The notes beneath the pieces are model-generated. The model was not told where the DNA came from and ran no database searches. It was given only the letters and a program-made list of their open reading frames with translations. DNA of 64,000 nt, taken from Ophiura sarsii. Taxonomy: Eukaryota; Echinodermata; Ophiuroidea; Amphilepidida; Ophiuridae. The DNA lies in NCBI GenBank assembly GCA_035610835.1, contig CM069445.1:82223786-82287785 (forward strand). The letters run 5' to 3'. Made by a program: the position numbers and the translations under genes. This document shows, in pieces, positions 11,048 to 26,000 of the stretch (the stretch's first letter is position 1; the number at the start of each line of letters is the position of its first letter).

Positions 11048-14000
11048 GTAGGATGATTTAACAACGTGCATTTTTAACATGACAGTTGACACCGGCTGCC
11101 GTGCCGCGAACCAGCTGTCTTTATGTTTTTTGTTTGTTTGGTTTCTGACATTCATACTTTTAATTTTAATGTACATTTCATGATTTCGTCGCTGTTCTGA
11201 CATACCAGCACATGTGCAATGCAGCATTTTGGACCAAATGAGTTCAGTTGAATTTCATAATCTACGAATGAAACTCGTTATTATTCTCCAAACAATTCGA
11301 GACAAAAAGGTAATAATAATCGCTATATAAAAAATTATATAATTTAAATTTATTTGAACAAAATGAAACAATTTTTGTTGTGATTTTCGGGGTCACCATA
11401 TGCCAAATTGAGGGTCACATGGGTCCCATGTTTCTTAGGCATCATCTATGGTCACCTGTCCTATCTACAAGCATGAGTAAAGAGAGGCTAAACAAAACAT
11501 TAATTAAACAGTTAATGGCCAAAATACTCCATATTTTTTGATATTCATACCAGTTAAACATAGGTAGGCCTAAGCCCATACGATGCATGGTATTTGACAT
11601 CAAATTTGTGTAAAAATGCCAATATTTTCAATCTACTAGGTTAAAGCTGAAATTCTGTGTGTATATTGGTATAATACTTAATTATGTTTAACTGGTATGA
11701 ATATCAACAAATATTTCAATATTGACCACGGGGTCAACCGGGGTCAAGACCGATGGAATATTTTATCCATTTTCCTGGCTGGAGCCTACTTTGAGTATAT
11801 ATAACTTTTTAATTAATGCTTTGTTTAGCCTCTTTTTACTCATGCTTGTAGATAGGTGACCATAGATGATGCCTAAGAAACAGGGGACCCATGTGACCCC
11901 TCAAATCGGCATATGATATGGTGACCCTGAAAATCACAACAACAAAAAGTTTCACGAAGTGTGGGCCTACTTTGTGTGAATATAACTTTAAATCTAAAAG
12001 AGATACATTTAATCTGATTGCAGATTCATGAAATTAGGCAAAAGTTAGGCAAACACCACCTTTTAACTCTTTGCCTGCTACGAAGACAGATTTATGAGCT
12101 TTTGAAATCTGAAAGAAGTCAAAAAGTCACTTTTCGCGACTCGCGAGCGTGAAAATCGGCCATTTTGCGCAAATTTAAAATGGCCATAGCTCGAAAAGTA
12201 CATGACGTCTGATTGTTATTTTTGTATTTATGTGTTCATTTGAGCCACATTCATTCAATCATTCTAATGAAATGTCATCAAAATCTGAGAGGGTCACCTG
12301 GGGACCACTGGTTGATTTGACACGGACATGACCCAATAGTCAGTCCTCTGAAAATGGTCATAAATTGACAAAATACCCAAGTTTCAGAATCTGATTTAAC
12401 CATGTTGCAGTAGACTGATGTCAGTTTAACAATATGCGATGTTTCAAGTTTGTCGGTATTTGACTACGGGGTCAAAGGTCATCAGGCAGGGGGGGCTTTT
12501 TTCATGATTTTTTCTGCGGAGCCATCTTTGGGTCCCACTATCATGTAATTAAAGGTCTGAAAGACCTACACTCGTTTGGGAGTAAAGTAACATGGCTATA
12601 CAACATCATCAAAAGAATTGCACATTCTGTGATACCTATTTCCATGTTTTAGGGGGGTCTGAAAATAAAATATATTCAATTTTCCACAAAATGAAGGCAT
12701 GTTCGTAGACCTATAGCACAATAAGTTGACGAGTGAGATACACTGTTTCTGATGCCATTTTCTGGTTATTTGGGTAGAAGTCACCCTAGGTAGCAATGTC
12801 CAGCTTTATATCTTTTACCAAAGTCAAGATTATGCACGATTCAAAATTCAATTTATTTCACGACGCGACTCGGGAAGCCAAAAAGGGGGCATCGGTGTCA
12901 AATTTCAATGGGCCATATTTTCAAAACTGCTTGGAGCTGAGCGCTAGTTTTTGGCATGTGTTCATTTGATGTATAGATGTACTCTAGAAATTAATTTCAG
13001 CCAAATCTGAGAGGGTGACCTACCAACCCATTTGTTGATTTGGCATGGAATGACCCAGTTGATCATCCCCGGCCGCATCCTTTTTTCGTGCCGCAACTGT
13101 ATCTGTACATTAAATAAATGCATATCCATGAAAAGTATACAATGTAAAGAGGCCCAGACTTTAAAATCTTTACTTCAAAAAGCCGGTGGCCATCTTGGAA
13201 AAAAATTAGTAAATAATAAAGAACAAGCCCCTCCCTCCCGCATCCTTTTTTTGAAAAATCCGGACGATCAACTGTTGTTTTGTTTTACTTGGCCTAGAAG
13301 TAGAATACCCTACCATTTGTAATACTCACTGTGTAAGCGTATGGGTCGTTCTTTAAAAGCCCCCATTGACGACATGCAGTGGTAGGGTATACTAAAGGAA
13401 CTCCCTATTTTACACTGATTTGGCCATATTGAGGTACAGTTTGGCTTTGTACAAGTTTCTAAAATGATTATTTTAGGTTCTAAAATGATTATTTTAGGGC
13501 CAATCATTTTAGGGCCAAATGCTCGTAGTGCAAGAAATGTTACTACGCTTTCCTAATCTGACCAGTCTTTAGTGTTGGTAATTTATTTTTATCTTATTTT
13601 TTCTGGATTTGGGCCCTCGGCCTGGGCCCATCTGGCCCAATGGTAAGTCCGGCCATGTGTTTAATATTCAAGTAACATGTACACAGGGGCGTAACAGAGG
13701 TTGGTTGTCAGGGGGGGCACAGCCAAAAAAATTCCTGGTTAGAATAATTCCGTCCCGGAATTTTTCGTAAAAGGTTGCCCCAAATTTTTTCCCAGTCAGT
13801 CACCTCGTGAATTTCACGTAAGTGGTGGGGGGGGGGGGGGGGTTGAAAAAAAATTTGCACGGTCACAAAATTTCGCACGGTCACAAAATTTTGCACAGTC
13901 ACAAAATTTCGCTCGGTCACAAAATTTCGCACGGTCACAAAATTTCGCAGTACAAAAAGCACAACAGTCAACAATTTGTTAGGCCCCTTGCAATTAAATG

Positions 14001-17000
14001 TGAGTTTACTGTTGCGTTTTTGAAAAGCAGGACGAGGTGACTATCTAATATTAATATTGTAATATTTTGGGGTAAAGTCACCTGATTTAATATTGTCGGC
14101 ATTGTTAACTATTATCCAAGGTACGAATACAATTCAAATGCTGTTAATTATGTCCTACCACCACCTACTGCCTTGGCTTTGCATTTTGTTTCTTTTATAA
14201 AGGAGTCTACTCATATTTGCATCCCTATTTTGAATATTAATGAGATATTCGATCGATGTTTGTAAAAAAAAATGGTTACGCTAGCTTGGAGAATTTTAAA
14301 GATTGCGATTGTAAACAAACCTGAAATATTACCCAGAATGCACTAGAAAACTCAAAAAAAGTTTGGCGGTTTTGATGTGACGTCATGCGCTGAAGCGATT
14401 GCGCAGTAATCAATTGCTGTGCCTACGAATATGCTTCAAATGCACACATTTCAATACAAAGCGACAGTTGCAAGTTTCGTGCAGAGTTTTTTACTTCCCA
14501 GAAATGTTTTCCCAACCCGGAAGTATTGCAATTGCGGCTCATCGGCTAATTTTATCGTCAGAAAAGTGTTAAAAAGCTTATGAAAAAGCTGTAAACAATG
14601 AAATAATTAAATATTTTAAAAATATTACATATATCACGCGGGTGACTTTTGGACGCGCGCGGGCAACAGTAAACTCACATTTAATTGCAAGGGGCCTTAA
14701 CTGTTGTACTGCGAAATTTTCTTTCTTTCTTTCCCTTTCTTCTTTTCTTTCTTTCCCCTTTTTTTCTCCTTTTCCTTTTTCTTTTTCCTCCCTTTTTCCT
14801 TTCTCTCTCTCTTTTCTTTCCCTTTCCCCCTTCTTTTCCTCTTTTCCCTTCCCCCTATTTTTCCTGGTGGGTAGGTTTGAATTTCCTGATGAGCACCTTC
14901 AGGGGGGGGCACTGTGCCCCCCTGCACCCCCCTGCCCCCACCCCCCTGCCCCCCACCCCTGTTCCGATTTTCAACTTGAAGTTTTCTATTCTACATGAAA
15001 GGTCATCCTTAAAAACGTTGTGTCCCAAAATTTGAGATGCATAGGCTATTATGGTTCCTATTTTAGACCCACAAGATGCTGTGAACTGTACCCATTGAGT
15101 AGTACACAAACTATATCGGTGGTAACCACCATTCGTGGTAATTCAACGCTATTTCGTCGATTTCTCTGTCATTATACCGTCAATTAGGCCGTCAAATTTC
15201 AGTATGATGATGAGAAAAATACGAGCTTTCATATGATATGAAAATCTCCATATGTTTGAAATAATTCTGTGTAACGAAAATCGGGTCATCTACATGTACC
15301 TTTAACTGCAGTTCTAAACATTCTGACACACAGGCATATCACTGTAGGATGAATAGGAAGGCATTTTTGTATCGTTCTGACATTCCGGGACAGAACATAA
15401 CTTTACAACAATTACTCCTATTTTCCTAAAATTAATAATTGCAATCTGTAGTTAAATATAATCAATAAACTTGCTCATAAACAAACATCAAGTATCTATT
15501 TATTAATGTTCTTTGACAATGATAGTGACATTTATTTATGTAAAGATTGGAATATTTTTAAACTTGATGTTGGTGCCAATTGCTTACCTTTTTGGATTTT
15601 TTCCTAAATCTAGTAAAACTTGAGATTAACCCCCTCTGGTTATAAATGTTTACATTCTGGTTCATAAGTTGACCCGGATATGGAGGTCAAACACAAGAAT
15701 TACAATGTAGAAATTGCAGTTTTGGGATTTCCGAGCCTTCAGGAAAAACATTGTTTTTAAACATATTTTACACCATATTTTGCACCATATTTGCATCATG
15801 AGGATAGGTATAGATTGGTTTATAGATTGGTTTATTGAAAAATACAAAATCGTGGCTTAAAAGCCAAATTGCATTGCACTTACAATATTATAAAAACATT
15901 CAAAGAGATACATTAAAATATAAATATAAAATACAAAGACATTTATATAAAACATGTGATACCAATAACACTCTCATGAGATGAACATACACATACCCTC
16001 AAACAGCCTTACCCACACGTACCCCACCCCACACCAGACCTCTCCCACACACTATCATAAATTTAACAATAAAAAGATCCTCTCACGAGATGAACATACA
16101 CATACCCTCAAACAAAACGCACCCCCCCACACACACACACCCCCACACCACCCCACACCACACCAGACCTCTCCCACACACTTTCATAAATTTTACAATA
16201 AAAAGATCCTCTCACGAGATGAACATACACATACCTTCAAACAGTCTTACCCACACGTACCCACACCCCCACCCACCTCTCCCACACACATGCATAAATA
16301 TAACAATAATAATAAATAAAGTAGAGTTCATTAAAACAAGGTACTTCATCTTCAAAGACTGCTTATTTGGCAAGTTTTAACAGCATAGTTTTAGTTTCTA
16401 ACGGTTGTACATTGTACAAGCGAGTTTGAAACAAGTTATCCGGGCTTTTAATGGCATTTAATATAACATTTATGGATTATCTATAGTAAATGGTGTTTTA
16501 ATTAAGTTTATTTTACTAACTGCTAGCAATTACATTATTATTACAACCCTACCTACAAATTGTGCACTGCAGTTTTCATTTATCCGGAATAGGGGATGTA
16601 AGTGAACACTTACTTCCTGATTGTGACATCCCATGTGGTTTGTAGTAACTGGTATTTAATAGGCTTATATTCTTTTCAAGATGGGTCATATGGGTTTGTG
16701 GGTTCATGTTTCCTTGTACGGGGTGTATCAAAAAAGTTAGGACTCTGTTTTATGACGGTCTTAATCTTATTACAATCATTGGACCATGACCAATTTAGTC
16801 TCAATGTAAAGCCCAATTAATTATTATGGTATCCTGAAAATATGAGATCAATCCGTTGGAAAATAAGAAAACTAGCGTACTTTGTGTAAACCATGTCATT
16901 TACTGGTTTGTACAATGGGAATGCACACAGTAATAGTCGAGTAACATGAAAGTGCTCGATTTGTAACTTAATGAACCATCCACAGTGGGTTTGAGAACTG

Positions 17001-20000
17001 ATTGAAGGTAGATGTTCCGATTTTCAACTTGAAGTTTTCTATTCGACATGAAAGGTTATCCTCAAAAAAGTCGTATTTCAAAGTTTGAGTTGCATAACTC
17101 TAATGGTTCTTATTTTAGACGCACAAGATGCCGTGAAATGTGCCCATTGAGTTGTACACAAACTATATTGGTGGTTAACCACTTTTCGCGGTAATTCGAT
17201 GTTATTTCACCAATTTCTTCGTAATCCTACTGATTTGGACCGTCAAATTTCAGTATGTTAATCAGAAAAATATGATCTTTGATATGTTTGAGAAAAATCT
17301 GTGTTATGAAAATGTGATCGGGTCATCTACCTATCAAAACTTTTTTTAATTTGCACAGAATATACATGCATCTGTTTTGTGGATATTTTTAGCCAGTATT
17401 GATTTGTGCCAGAATTAAATGGATTACCAAACCAAACTTTGCTATTGACTGATAGATTATTTACTATGTTGACAATTATTATAACGTATCGAAACATAAA
17501 CCAGGTTATACAATGTATTTACTGGTCTGTACATGAAGATCCCATTGTACAAACCAAACCAGTAAATGACATGGTTTACGCAAAGTACGCTAGTTTTCTT
17601 ATTTTGCATCGAATTGATCTTATATTTTCAGGATATAATAATAAGTAATTGGGCTTTACATTTATACTAAATTGGTCATGGTCCAATGATTATAATAAGA
17701 ATTACACCGTCATGAAACACCGTCATGAAACAGAGTCCTATTTTTTTGATACACCCTGTATTGTGTGAAAAGTTGCCATACATAAACAGTTCATACATGG
17801 ACACTCTACAATCTTTTAAGCTTATGTGTTGCTTATTATTGATCTTTTGACTGAAGGAGAACAGATCAGCAACCTACTTGGTACAAAGATGTTACATGGA
17901 AACCTTAATATGTCAATGAGGTCAAAGGTCACATATCAAGGTCAAAGGTGATCTGAGGTTATGTTGTGAAATAAGCTGAATCTATACAAAGACTGATTGC
18001 AACCCAATGTGGATCATACATGTATTAGTAGAGTCATAATCTTGGATTCCGTGACCATTTTCTTCCTACCTTGGTTTCTTTGTGAAGGTTCTTTAATAGA
18101 GCAAATTCCAAAATGGCCGCCATACAGGGGTCCGAAAATTAAAATGACTTAAAAGGTAGATGACCCGATCACATTTTCGTAACACAGAATTATTTCAAAC
18201 ATATAGAGATTTTCATATCATATGAAAGCTCGTATTTTTCTCATCATCATACTGAAATTTGACGACTTAAATCGGTATAATTACGGAGAAATTGATGAAA
18301 TAACGTCGAATTACCGCGAATGGTGGTAACCACCGATATAGTTTGTGTACTACTCAATGGGTACAGTTCACAGCATCTTGTGCATCTAAAATAAGAACCA
18401 TTAGAGTTATGCAACTCAAACTTTGGAACACGATTTTTTTTAAGGATGACCTTTCATGTAGAATAGAAACTTCAAGTTGAAAATCGGAACATCTACCTTT
18501 ATTTAAGCTAAGAAACCTACTAAATTGTTCGTCTGAGCACAAGGATTCCGAAAAAGTATAGTTTGCCCTACTTACGGTGTTTGGTTAGCAAGTTATAGGG
18601 TCAAACGTAAAAAGGTCGTTGACCTTTGCATGGGGTCAAAATTTACACCCTCAAAAGTGACGGGAGTTGACAAAGGATAGACGTATATCTGAAACGTGCA
18701 CATGAGTACCTTCCACTGGATCAGTAGAATGAACCTTCCACACCAGAGTCTACATGTAGTTTCATAATTCATCAAATGTGTATCATATTTCAAGCAGGCC
18801 TCAAAATAAGAAATGAAGAGGGCATGCAATTTAATTTAAGGCAATTTGAAAGGGGCACAAACTTTTTCAAGGCAATTATGTACTTTTGAATGGAGTGAAA
18901 ACAGCCAGAAATTGAAGGCAACTAGGTGGGGCATCGAAGAATTTGAGCCCTGATTTCAAGTTTAAATGTGACTATCAACCTTTAAAATAAAACTTTACTC
19001 CTTTTAATTTATCTTTTCAGATCAATCCCAGGATCAACGGCAGCTCAGTGTGTAGCAAATCTACAGAAGATTTACACAGTTACGACTGTTGAGGTAATAT
19101 TAAAGATATATTATGTGATCTTTCCAGGGAACGCCCTCAACATCGAAAAAAAAATAGAAAGCAGATTTTCTTGCAGATTTACATTTCTGATCATAAATCA
19201 TGCATACATTCCAAGTTACAGGGCGATACGATTCTTAATTACTTCAAAATCATGGTTTTAGAGTGAAAATAAACTGTCGGAATCCCGACAGTTTATATTT
19301 TTCACTCTAAATTCACTCTAAAACCATGATTTTGAGGTAATTAGGAATCGTATCGCTCTGTAACTTGGAATGTATGTATGATTTATGATCGGAAATGTAA
19401 ATCTGCAAGAAAATCTACTTTCTAAAAAAAATCATGAATAGAGGGCGCTCTCTGGAAAAGATCACATAATATGCCTTTAACTTAGGGTTAAGCAACAAAA
19501 CAACCAAAACTGTTGTAGGGCAAACTGACCTCTCAGGTAGCGTCGGTCGGTCAGCAGGTTTTTTAAAGGGTGGGGTCAAAATTGTTGGGAATGGTCGGTC
19601 AGGAGGTTTTTTTTAGGGGGGATGGGGTCAAAATTGTTGGGAATATTTGGTGATTTTTTTTCTAAAAAAAACAGAAATTGTGAAAATGTTCAACAACAAA
19701 AATGAAAATTTGAGGGCAAAATGTTATTTAAGGGTGCATGCACACAAGGAAAGATATTATTGAACAGCGCATGCAAAACTGCACTTGATGCCTGCCTTGA
19801 GAGATACCTCCAAATTCTATGGTCCCTTGTTGCAGTTGCAACCTCTGCCTCCTCTCCACAGTCAACCAGTAGGATTCCAGAAGTAGAATCTTTGTGAGGC
19901 CAAACAAAGAAGAAAGTCTGTCTCAGAAACATTGTGCAAAAAAGCTAAGTGCTGTGCAATTTTTTTTCTTCTGAGAAAATAGGCTATGATGTATGCAATT

Positions 20001-23000
20001 TTTTTTTTTTTTGCGTTTTTTTGTTGTTGTTTATCCATGCTTACAGAGAACTTTTTTAATTTTTTTTTTTTTTTTTATAACACAGAGTTTCTGGAGCATG
20101 ATGGGAGTGTTTGCTAATGTTATTGTATTTTGTGTATTTATGTACAGACTTTCTGGAGTGTGATGGGAGTCTTTACTAATGTTATTGTATTGTCTGTATT
20201 TATCTTGCAGAGTTTCTGGAGCGTGTATAATAATATTCCCGATGTAGACAAATTAGGCATCAGATTCAGTTATCATTTAATGAAAGAAGAGAGGAAACCT
20301 GTATGGTAAGTATTCAAGGCAAATTACAGCAATCAAAAACACCCATACCAGGTAAGAAATGGTCCAATAACTGTAAAAGTATAACACCCACATAAAACAT
20401 ATTGGTAATAAATGGTCCAATAACTGTAAAAGTATAACACCTCCATAAAACATATTGGTAATAAATGGTCAAATAACTGTAAAAAGTATAACACCTACAT
20501 AAAACATTAAATTATATTAAAAGTTTTTGAGAAATTTCTCCTCTTTAATTTGAGATATTGCATGCTAAAAATGGCTGATTGTCGAGGAAGTTACAATCCC
20601 AAATGTTAGGTGAAGTATGATTTTCAATTTCACATTTTCTTATCAACACGGTGGAGTATGACAGGTAAAGGATGTGTGCAATATTGATCCATCCAGGGCC
20701 GTCAGCAACTTTTGCCCAAGGGGGGTGCGTTTTCACGATTTTTTACCGGAAAGGGGGGTGCGTTTTCACGATTTTTACCGGAAAGGGGGGTGCGTTTTCA
20801 CGATAAGTAGTAATATGACGATAAGTAGTAATATGACGTCAGAGTGTTAGTGCTGCAGCACGCTGACGATGCGAGCGCGAAGTCAATAACGGGTGGGGTC
20901 CAGGGGCCCGCGGTTGGGCCCCTGGTGGGGGTCCAGGGGGCGAAGCCCCCGGAAGCTCTGAGCATTAAAGCGAATTTAGGACACAATTTCCATGTATCTT
21001 GCCATCGTTGACCTCATTTTCCCTTCATAAAACAACATGTTACCTTAAAAAAAAAAATTAAAAAAAGAAAAGATTTTCAAGGGGGGTGCGTCCGCACCCA
21101 ACGCACCCCCCCCCCCTTCTGACGGCCCTGTCCATCAGAACAATGCGGCTGGCGGACTATCCAACCAGGGCATCAACCGGTGAATTAGTACTGCAACCAC
21201 AGGCTGAAAAAGTAGGCAATACGGAAAGCTCCTTGCAGGGAAATTTGAGCGTTTGGAGGGAAATTTTAGCATTTGGAAGGAAATTTTACTCTTTCATTAA
21301 GAAAAGCATTCCATTTTGGGAGGGAAATTTGGAATCGCTTCCCGGGGAGAAAAAAAAATCAGGCCATGACTGCAACTACCACCAGTAATCAATAATTTGC
21401 CTGTAACTGAGTCTGTGTATAGAAAAGGAAAATGCACAAATAGAAACCATACTTTATCTTACTTTTGGTATTGTAACTTCCTTGATATCAAACCATTCTT
21501 CACATGCCAGACAGGGTTGTAGCTAGACCAAATTGAGCGCCGGACAATTTTACTGACGGCGAACGGAGTAAGTGTAGCGAACGAAGTGCAGTGGATCATG
21601 GATTGGGGTCTAGAGGCCTTCTTAATGTTTTGAAGGGGTTATAAATGCACTCTGAGGGTTCCTGCAACATAATTTCTTGTTTTATGAGGCAGTTAAATGA
21701 TTTTTTCCACAAATTGAAAAAAAAAAAAAAAAAAAAAATTTTTTTTTTTTTTTTTTTTTTTTTTAGTGCCGGATTTTTTACCCTTTTTTTCTAAGAGTGC
21801 TGGACGCTGGGCGCGACTGCCGGACGGCCCCGTCCGGGTCCGTCCGGCGTAGCTACAACCCTGATGCCAGATCTCAAATTAAATAAGGGAAATCTCTCAA
21901 GGGAAATCTCTCAATAACTATTTTAATTTGATACTTTCAAGTAGGAGTATTACTTTAGAGTTGTAACACATTTATTACTGGATTTTTATGACAGTACATT
22001 GATTGTTTGACAGACATGGGTTTAATAATTTAGGCCATCCGTGTTTCATTATCTCATTAATCTTATTTATGGGTAGTAAAACACTCTGCTTCAATGTTCA
22101 GGACATGTGAAACAACTACACAGCCCTTTTCCTATGCCTAGAAGCATGGTTACTCTGCTGGCAGTTCATGTATAGGTACGGGGGCACCTGTACCGGTACA
22201 TATTTTCCCGGTACCTGTATGGGTAATTAGTTAAAGTACCAGTAAAGTAGCAGCTGCACAATACCAGTAAGTAACTGCACTACTGTGCAGCTACTTTGGT
22301 TGTACTGCACAGGCACTGTACAGTTCCCATACATGTACTTAGCATACAATACCTGCACAGGTACTGGCAGCTAAGTAACCATCATGCCTGGCATAAGATT
22401 ATGGCTGCAGGGTTGTAGCTACGCCGGACGGACCCGGACGGGGCCGTCCGGCAGTCGCGCCCAGCGTCCAGCACTCTTAGAAAAAAAGGGTAAAAAATCC
22501 GGCACTAAAAAAAAAAAAAAAAAAAAAAAATTTTTTTTTTTTTTTTTTTTTTTTCAATTTGTGGAAAAAATCATTTAACTGCCTCATAAAACAAGAAATT
22601 ATGTTGCAGGAACCCTCAGAGTGCATTTATAACCCCTTCAAAACATTAAGAAGGCCTCTAGACCCCAATCCATGATCCACTGCACTTCGTTCGCTACACT
22701 TACTCCGTTCGCCGTCAGTAAAATTGTCCGGCGCTCAATTTGGTCTAGCTACAACCCTGTATGGCTGTGTATATACAGTCCTCAAAATAAGTAACTGACC
22801 AGGTAATAAATATGCTCTCAACTCCAAAACTATAACTCCTACAAAAAAAGAGATAAGGACATTTCTTGTCTTTAATTTGAGATATTACACGTAAAGATTG
22901 AATGAATATTAACTCAGTTATGTGCCCTAAACCAAAACAAAGTCCGTTTTTCATTTTAACATTTCGTTCGTCTACACACAGCCTCGGAATAGCAACAGGC

Positions 23001-26000
23001 AGATTATTGATTAACTGGAAGCAACAAACTCACCGGTTGATAGTAAGACGGGGATTGGGGATGCATCAATTGATCAATGCAACCCATACACATACCTATC
23101 ACACTGTTCTGCATGTTCAAAACCCAAATATTAAAATGTAAACTGCACTTTGTTCTATCCTTTTCAATGTAACGTGCTTATTTGTTAACCGATCTTAATG
23201 AATAATGTATCATGTTTATGAAGAGGAATTTCTTTACAACTTTGTTGTTGAATATTTTTATGTAGGAGCTATAATTTTGGAGTTAATATACATTGTATTT
23301 ACTGCCTGGTCAGTTACTTATTTTGAGGACTGCGAGCAGACCATCAATGACTATCAATAAGGTCTGACAGTATTTGGAAATCAATAAGGAGTGTGGTGGT
23401 ATGAATGCTATTTGCAAACTCTTTTGTGAGAGTTCCACCTGAAAAAGCCTGACAGCTCTAACACAGCTGGAGCGACGGCGATATGGATGGATGCATGTAT
23501 GGATGGAGTCTGATACCAAAGATTTTCTAGTACAGGGATAATGATCTCTAATGAAATGTCGAATAAGAACTGATACTATGTGTGTTTCATAGCACCTGTA
23601 TGACATGGCATGTTTGAATAGTGCGGTGATTAGTATGGGCATTGGTAGTCTCTTGCGACAATAGCATAGGCTGTTGTGACACAAAACTAACGTTAAAAAC
23701 AAGATGGCACGGTGAAAGTGAAAAAACTTCTAACAATTTCAACATTTTAAATTATCACATACATTCACCGTGTCCAATTGATTTGACTACATGTATATGT
23801 GTGCTAATTGTACATAGCTTCTCCACCCAGTGTTTTTATAGAACTAAACTCGAACCAACGCGCACAATAGATAATGTGTGGATATTGTTCAGATCGATAC
23901 TAATAGATGCAATCGTTCAGGGAGTAAGAGTGAATATTTATTGATGACTTGTTCTTGAGGTATTTCATGACAGGGCTAAATACTACACATTCTTTATCTT
24001 GGTCCGAAACACATGTAGCTTCAAACAACTTGAAGCACATAAGTATCCCTGTACTAAAAATTCATTGATGATACCAATCACTTTGATCAATAGCAGTTTA
24101 ACAGGTGATTGGTATTGGTTGGTTGGTACGTTTTTCTGTCATGACTGACAGCTCGTGACTTTGGTGATGACACGCCACCTTCGTCGGTCAGCAGCCAATC
24201 GATAAATGACTGAAGTAGGATGCCCAACCAGAGTTTTTATTCTGTCAAACCATCTTGACCTTGGCCGGCCTGGTCCGCGTGCACCCTCGATCTTGCCCTG
24301 CATGATCACCTTCTCTAGACAGTTTCCTTGGCGCCTGGCAATATGACCGAAATAAGAGAGAGTTTGGGAATTGATCAGCCCAAGTAGCCTTGTCTTCACA
24401 CCAACCTCATGTAGCACACTTGCGTTGGTTCTCTTCATGACCCAGGTGATCCTTAGCATCCGGCGCCAACACCACATTTCAAATGCATTGATTTTATTGC
24501 AGCTTGCAGTTGTCAGCGTCCAGGATTCACAGCCGTAGGTTGAAATAGGAAAAACAAGTGCTTTGACCAGACGTACCTTGGTTGATATAGTGATGCCTCT
24601 GTCAGCCCATATTTTTGAGAGCTGTGTCATTGCAGATCTAGCCATAGCCAAACGACGCCTGATTTCTGTATGACATCCTCCTTCTTGTGTGATGAGAGAT
24701 CCGAGGAAATTGAACTGTTGGATCTGATCCACATTTTGACCGTCAACTAGAAGAGGGGTAATATTTCCATCATCACCGATGACCATGAACTTTGTCTTGG
24801 CAACATTGAGACGTAGGCCCAAGCTCTCACTTTCATTTTTGACCTTCTTCAGCAAGATGCCTAACTCTTCCTGGCTTGTGGCTAATAGTGTGGTGTCATC
24901 TGCATAACGTAAGTTGTGAAGCTGCCAGCCACCTACTGATATGCCGCCATTCCATCCATCAAGGACATGTCTCATGATGTGCTCGGCATACAAATTGAAC
25001 AGAGTAGGTGAAAGGATGCATCCTTGGCGCACACCTTGGCCGAGGTTGAACCAGTCGCTGTCTCCCTGAGCAGTGCGCACACAAGCCAATTGGCCGTCAT
25101 AGAGGCTTTTTAGTAGTTGAACTAGATGGTTGGGGACTCCTAGAGCTTGTAGCGCAGTCCAGAGAGGACCATATCTCACGCAGTCAAAGGCTTTGGCATA
25201 ATCTATGAAGCATAGGTATGCCTTTCGCTTGTATTCCTTGCATTTTTCAATGATGTGGCGAATATTAGCTATATGATCTCTGGTACCACGGCCTCTTCGA
25301 AAACCAGCCTGTTCTGGAGGAAGCTCTCTTTCGAGATGAGGTCTCAATCTTTCATTAAGGATGTGCAGTAGAATTTTGCTTGCATGTGGGATAAGAGCTA
25401 TCGTTCTGTTGTTCTTGCATTCGCTAACATCTCCTTTTTTGGGTAGGGTGAGAAAAACAGATTTTTTCCAGTCTTCAGGCCATATCCGAGTGTGCCATAT
25501 CTTGTTGCAGAGCTGTAACAGGATTGAAACTCCATGTTCGTCAGTGTTTTTGAGTAGCTCGCCAGGAATATCGTCTATGCCAGGTGCTTTGTTGGTTTTA
25601 AGCTTCTTGAGGGCATTCTTGACTTCAGATATAAGAATATCAGGCTCCTCTTCATTGCACTCAATATCTGTTTGTATGCCAGTGACCTCTTGAGACGCAT
25701 AAAGACCCTTGCAGTAGTTTTTCCACCGTTCTTTGATGTCTGCCCCCTCTGTCAGTACTTTGCCATTCTCATCCTTGATTACTGCAAGTTTGGCTGTAGT
25801 TTTATTGGTCAGATTCTTTATTCCACGGAACAGATCTCTGCTGTTATTCTGGTATTGTACTACAAAAAAAACGCAACACTTTTTGCCGAGAGCTGTACAA
25901 TTACAGCAAATCACATATCGCTCTAAAACTTAGATATTCTGTTAGGACTACTTCTTGACTATCATATATTCAAATTACAGCGTTAACGATTATCAATTCG

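Noticed and set aside
14642..15035. Ser/Phe/Pro-rich frames of about 117 codons
   Set aside because: Products of the polypyrimidine tract and C-rich runs.
15981..16380. His/Thr/Pro-rich frames
   Set aside because: They follow the CA-rich tandem repeat and have no other support.
23310..23702. 130-codon minus-strand frame
   Set aside because: No domain, no homologous partner in the window, overlaps the end of a MITE and a GGAT repeat.
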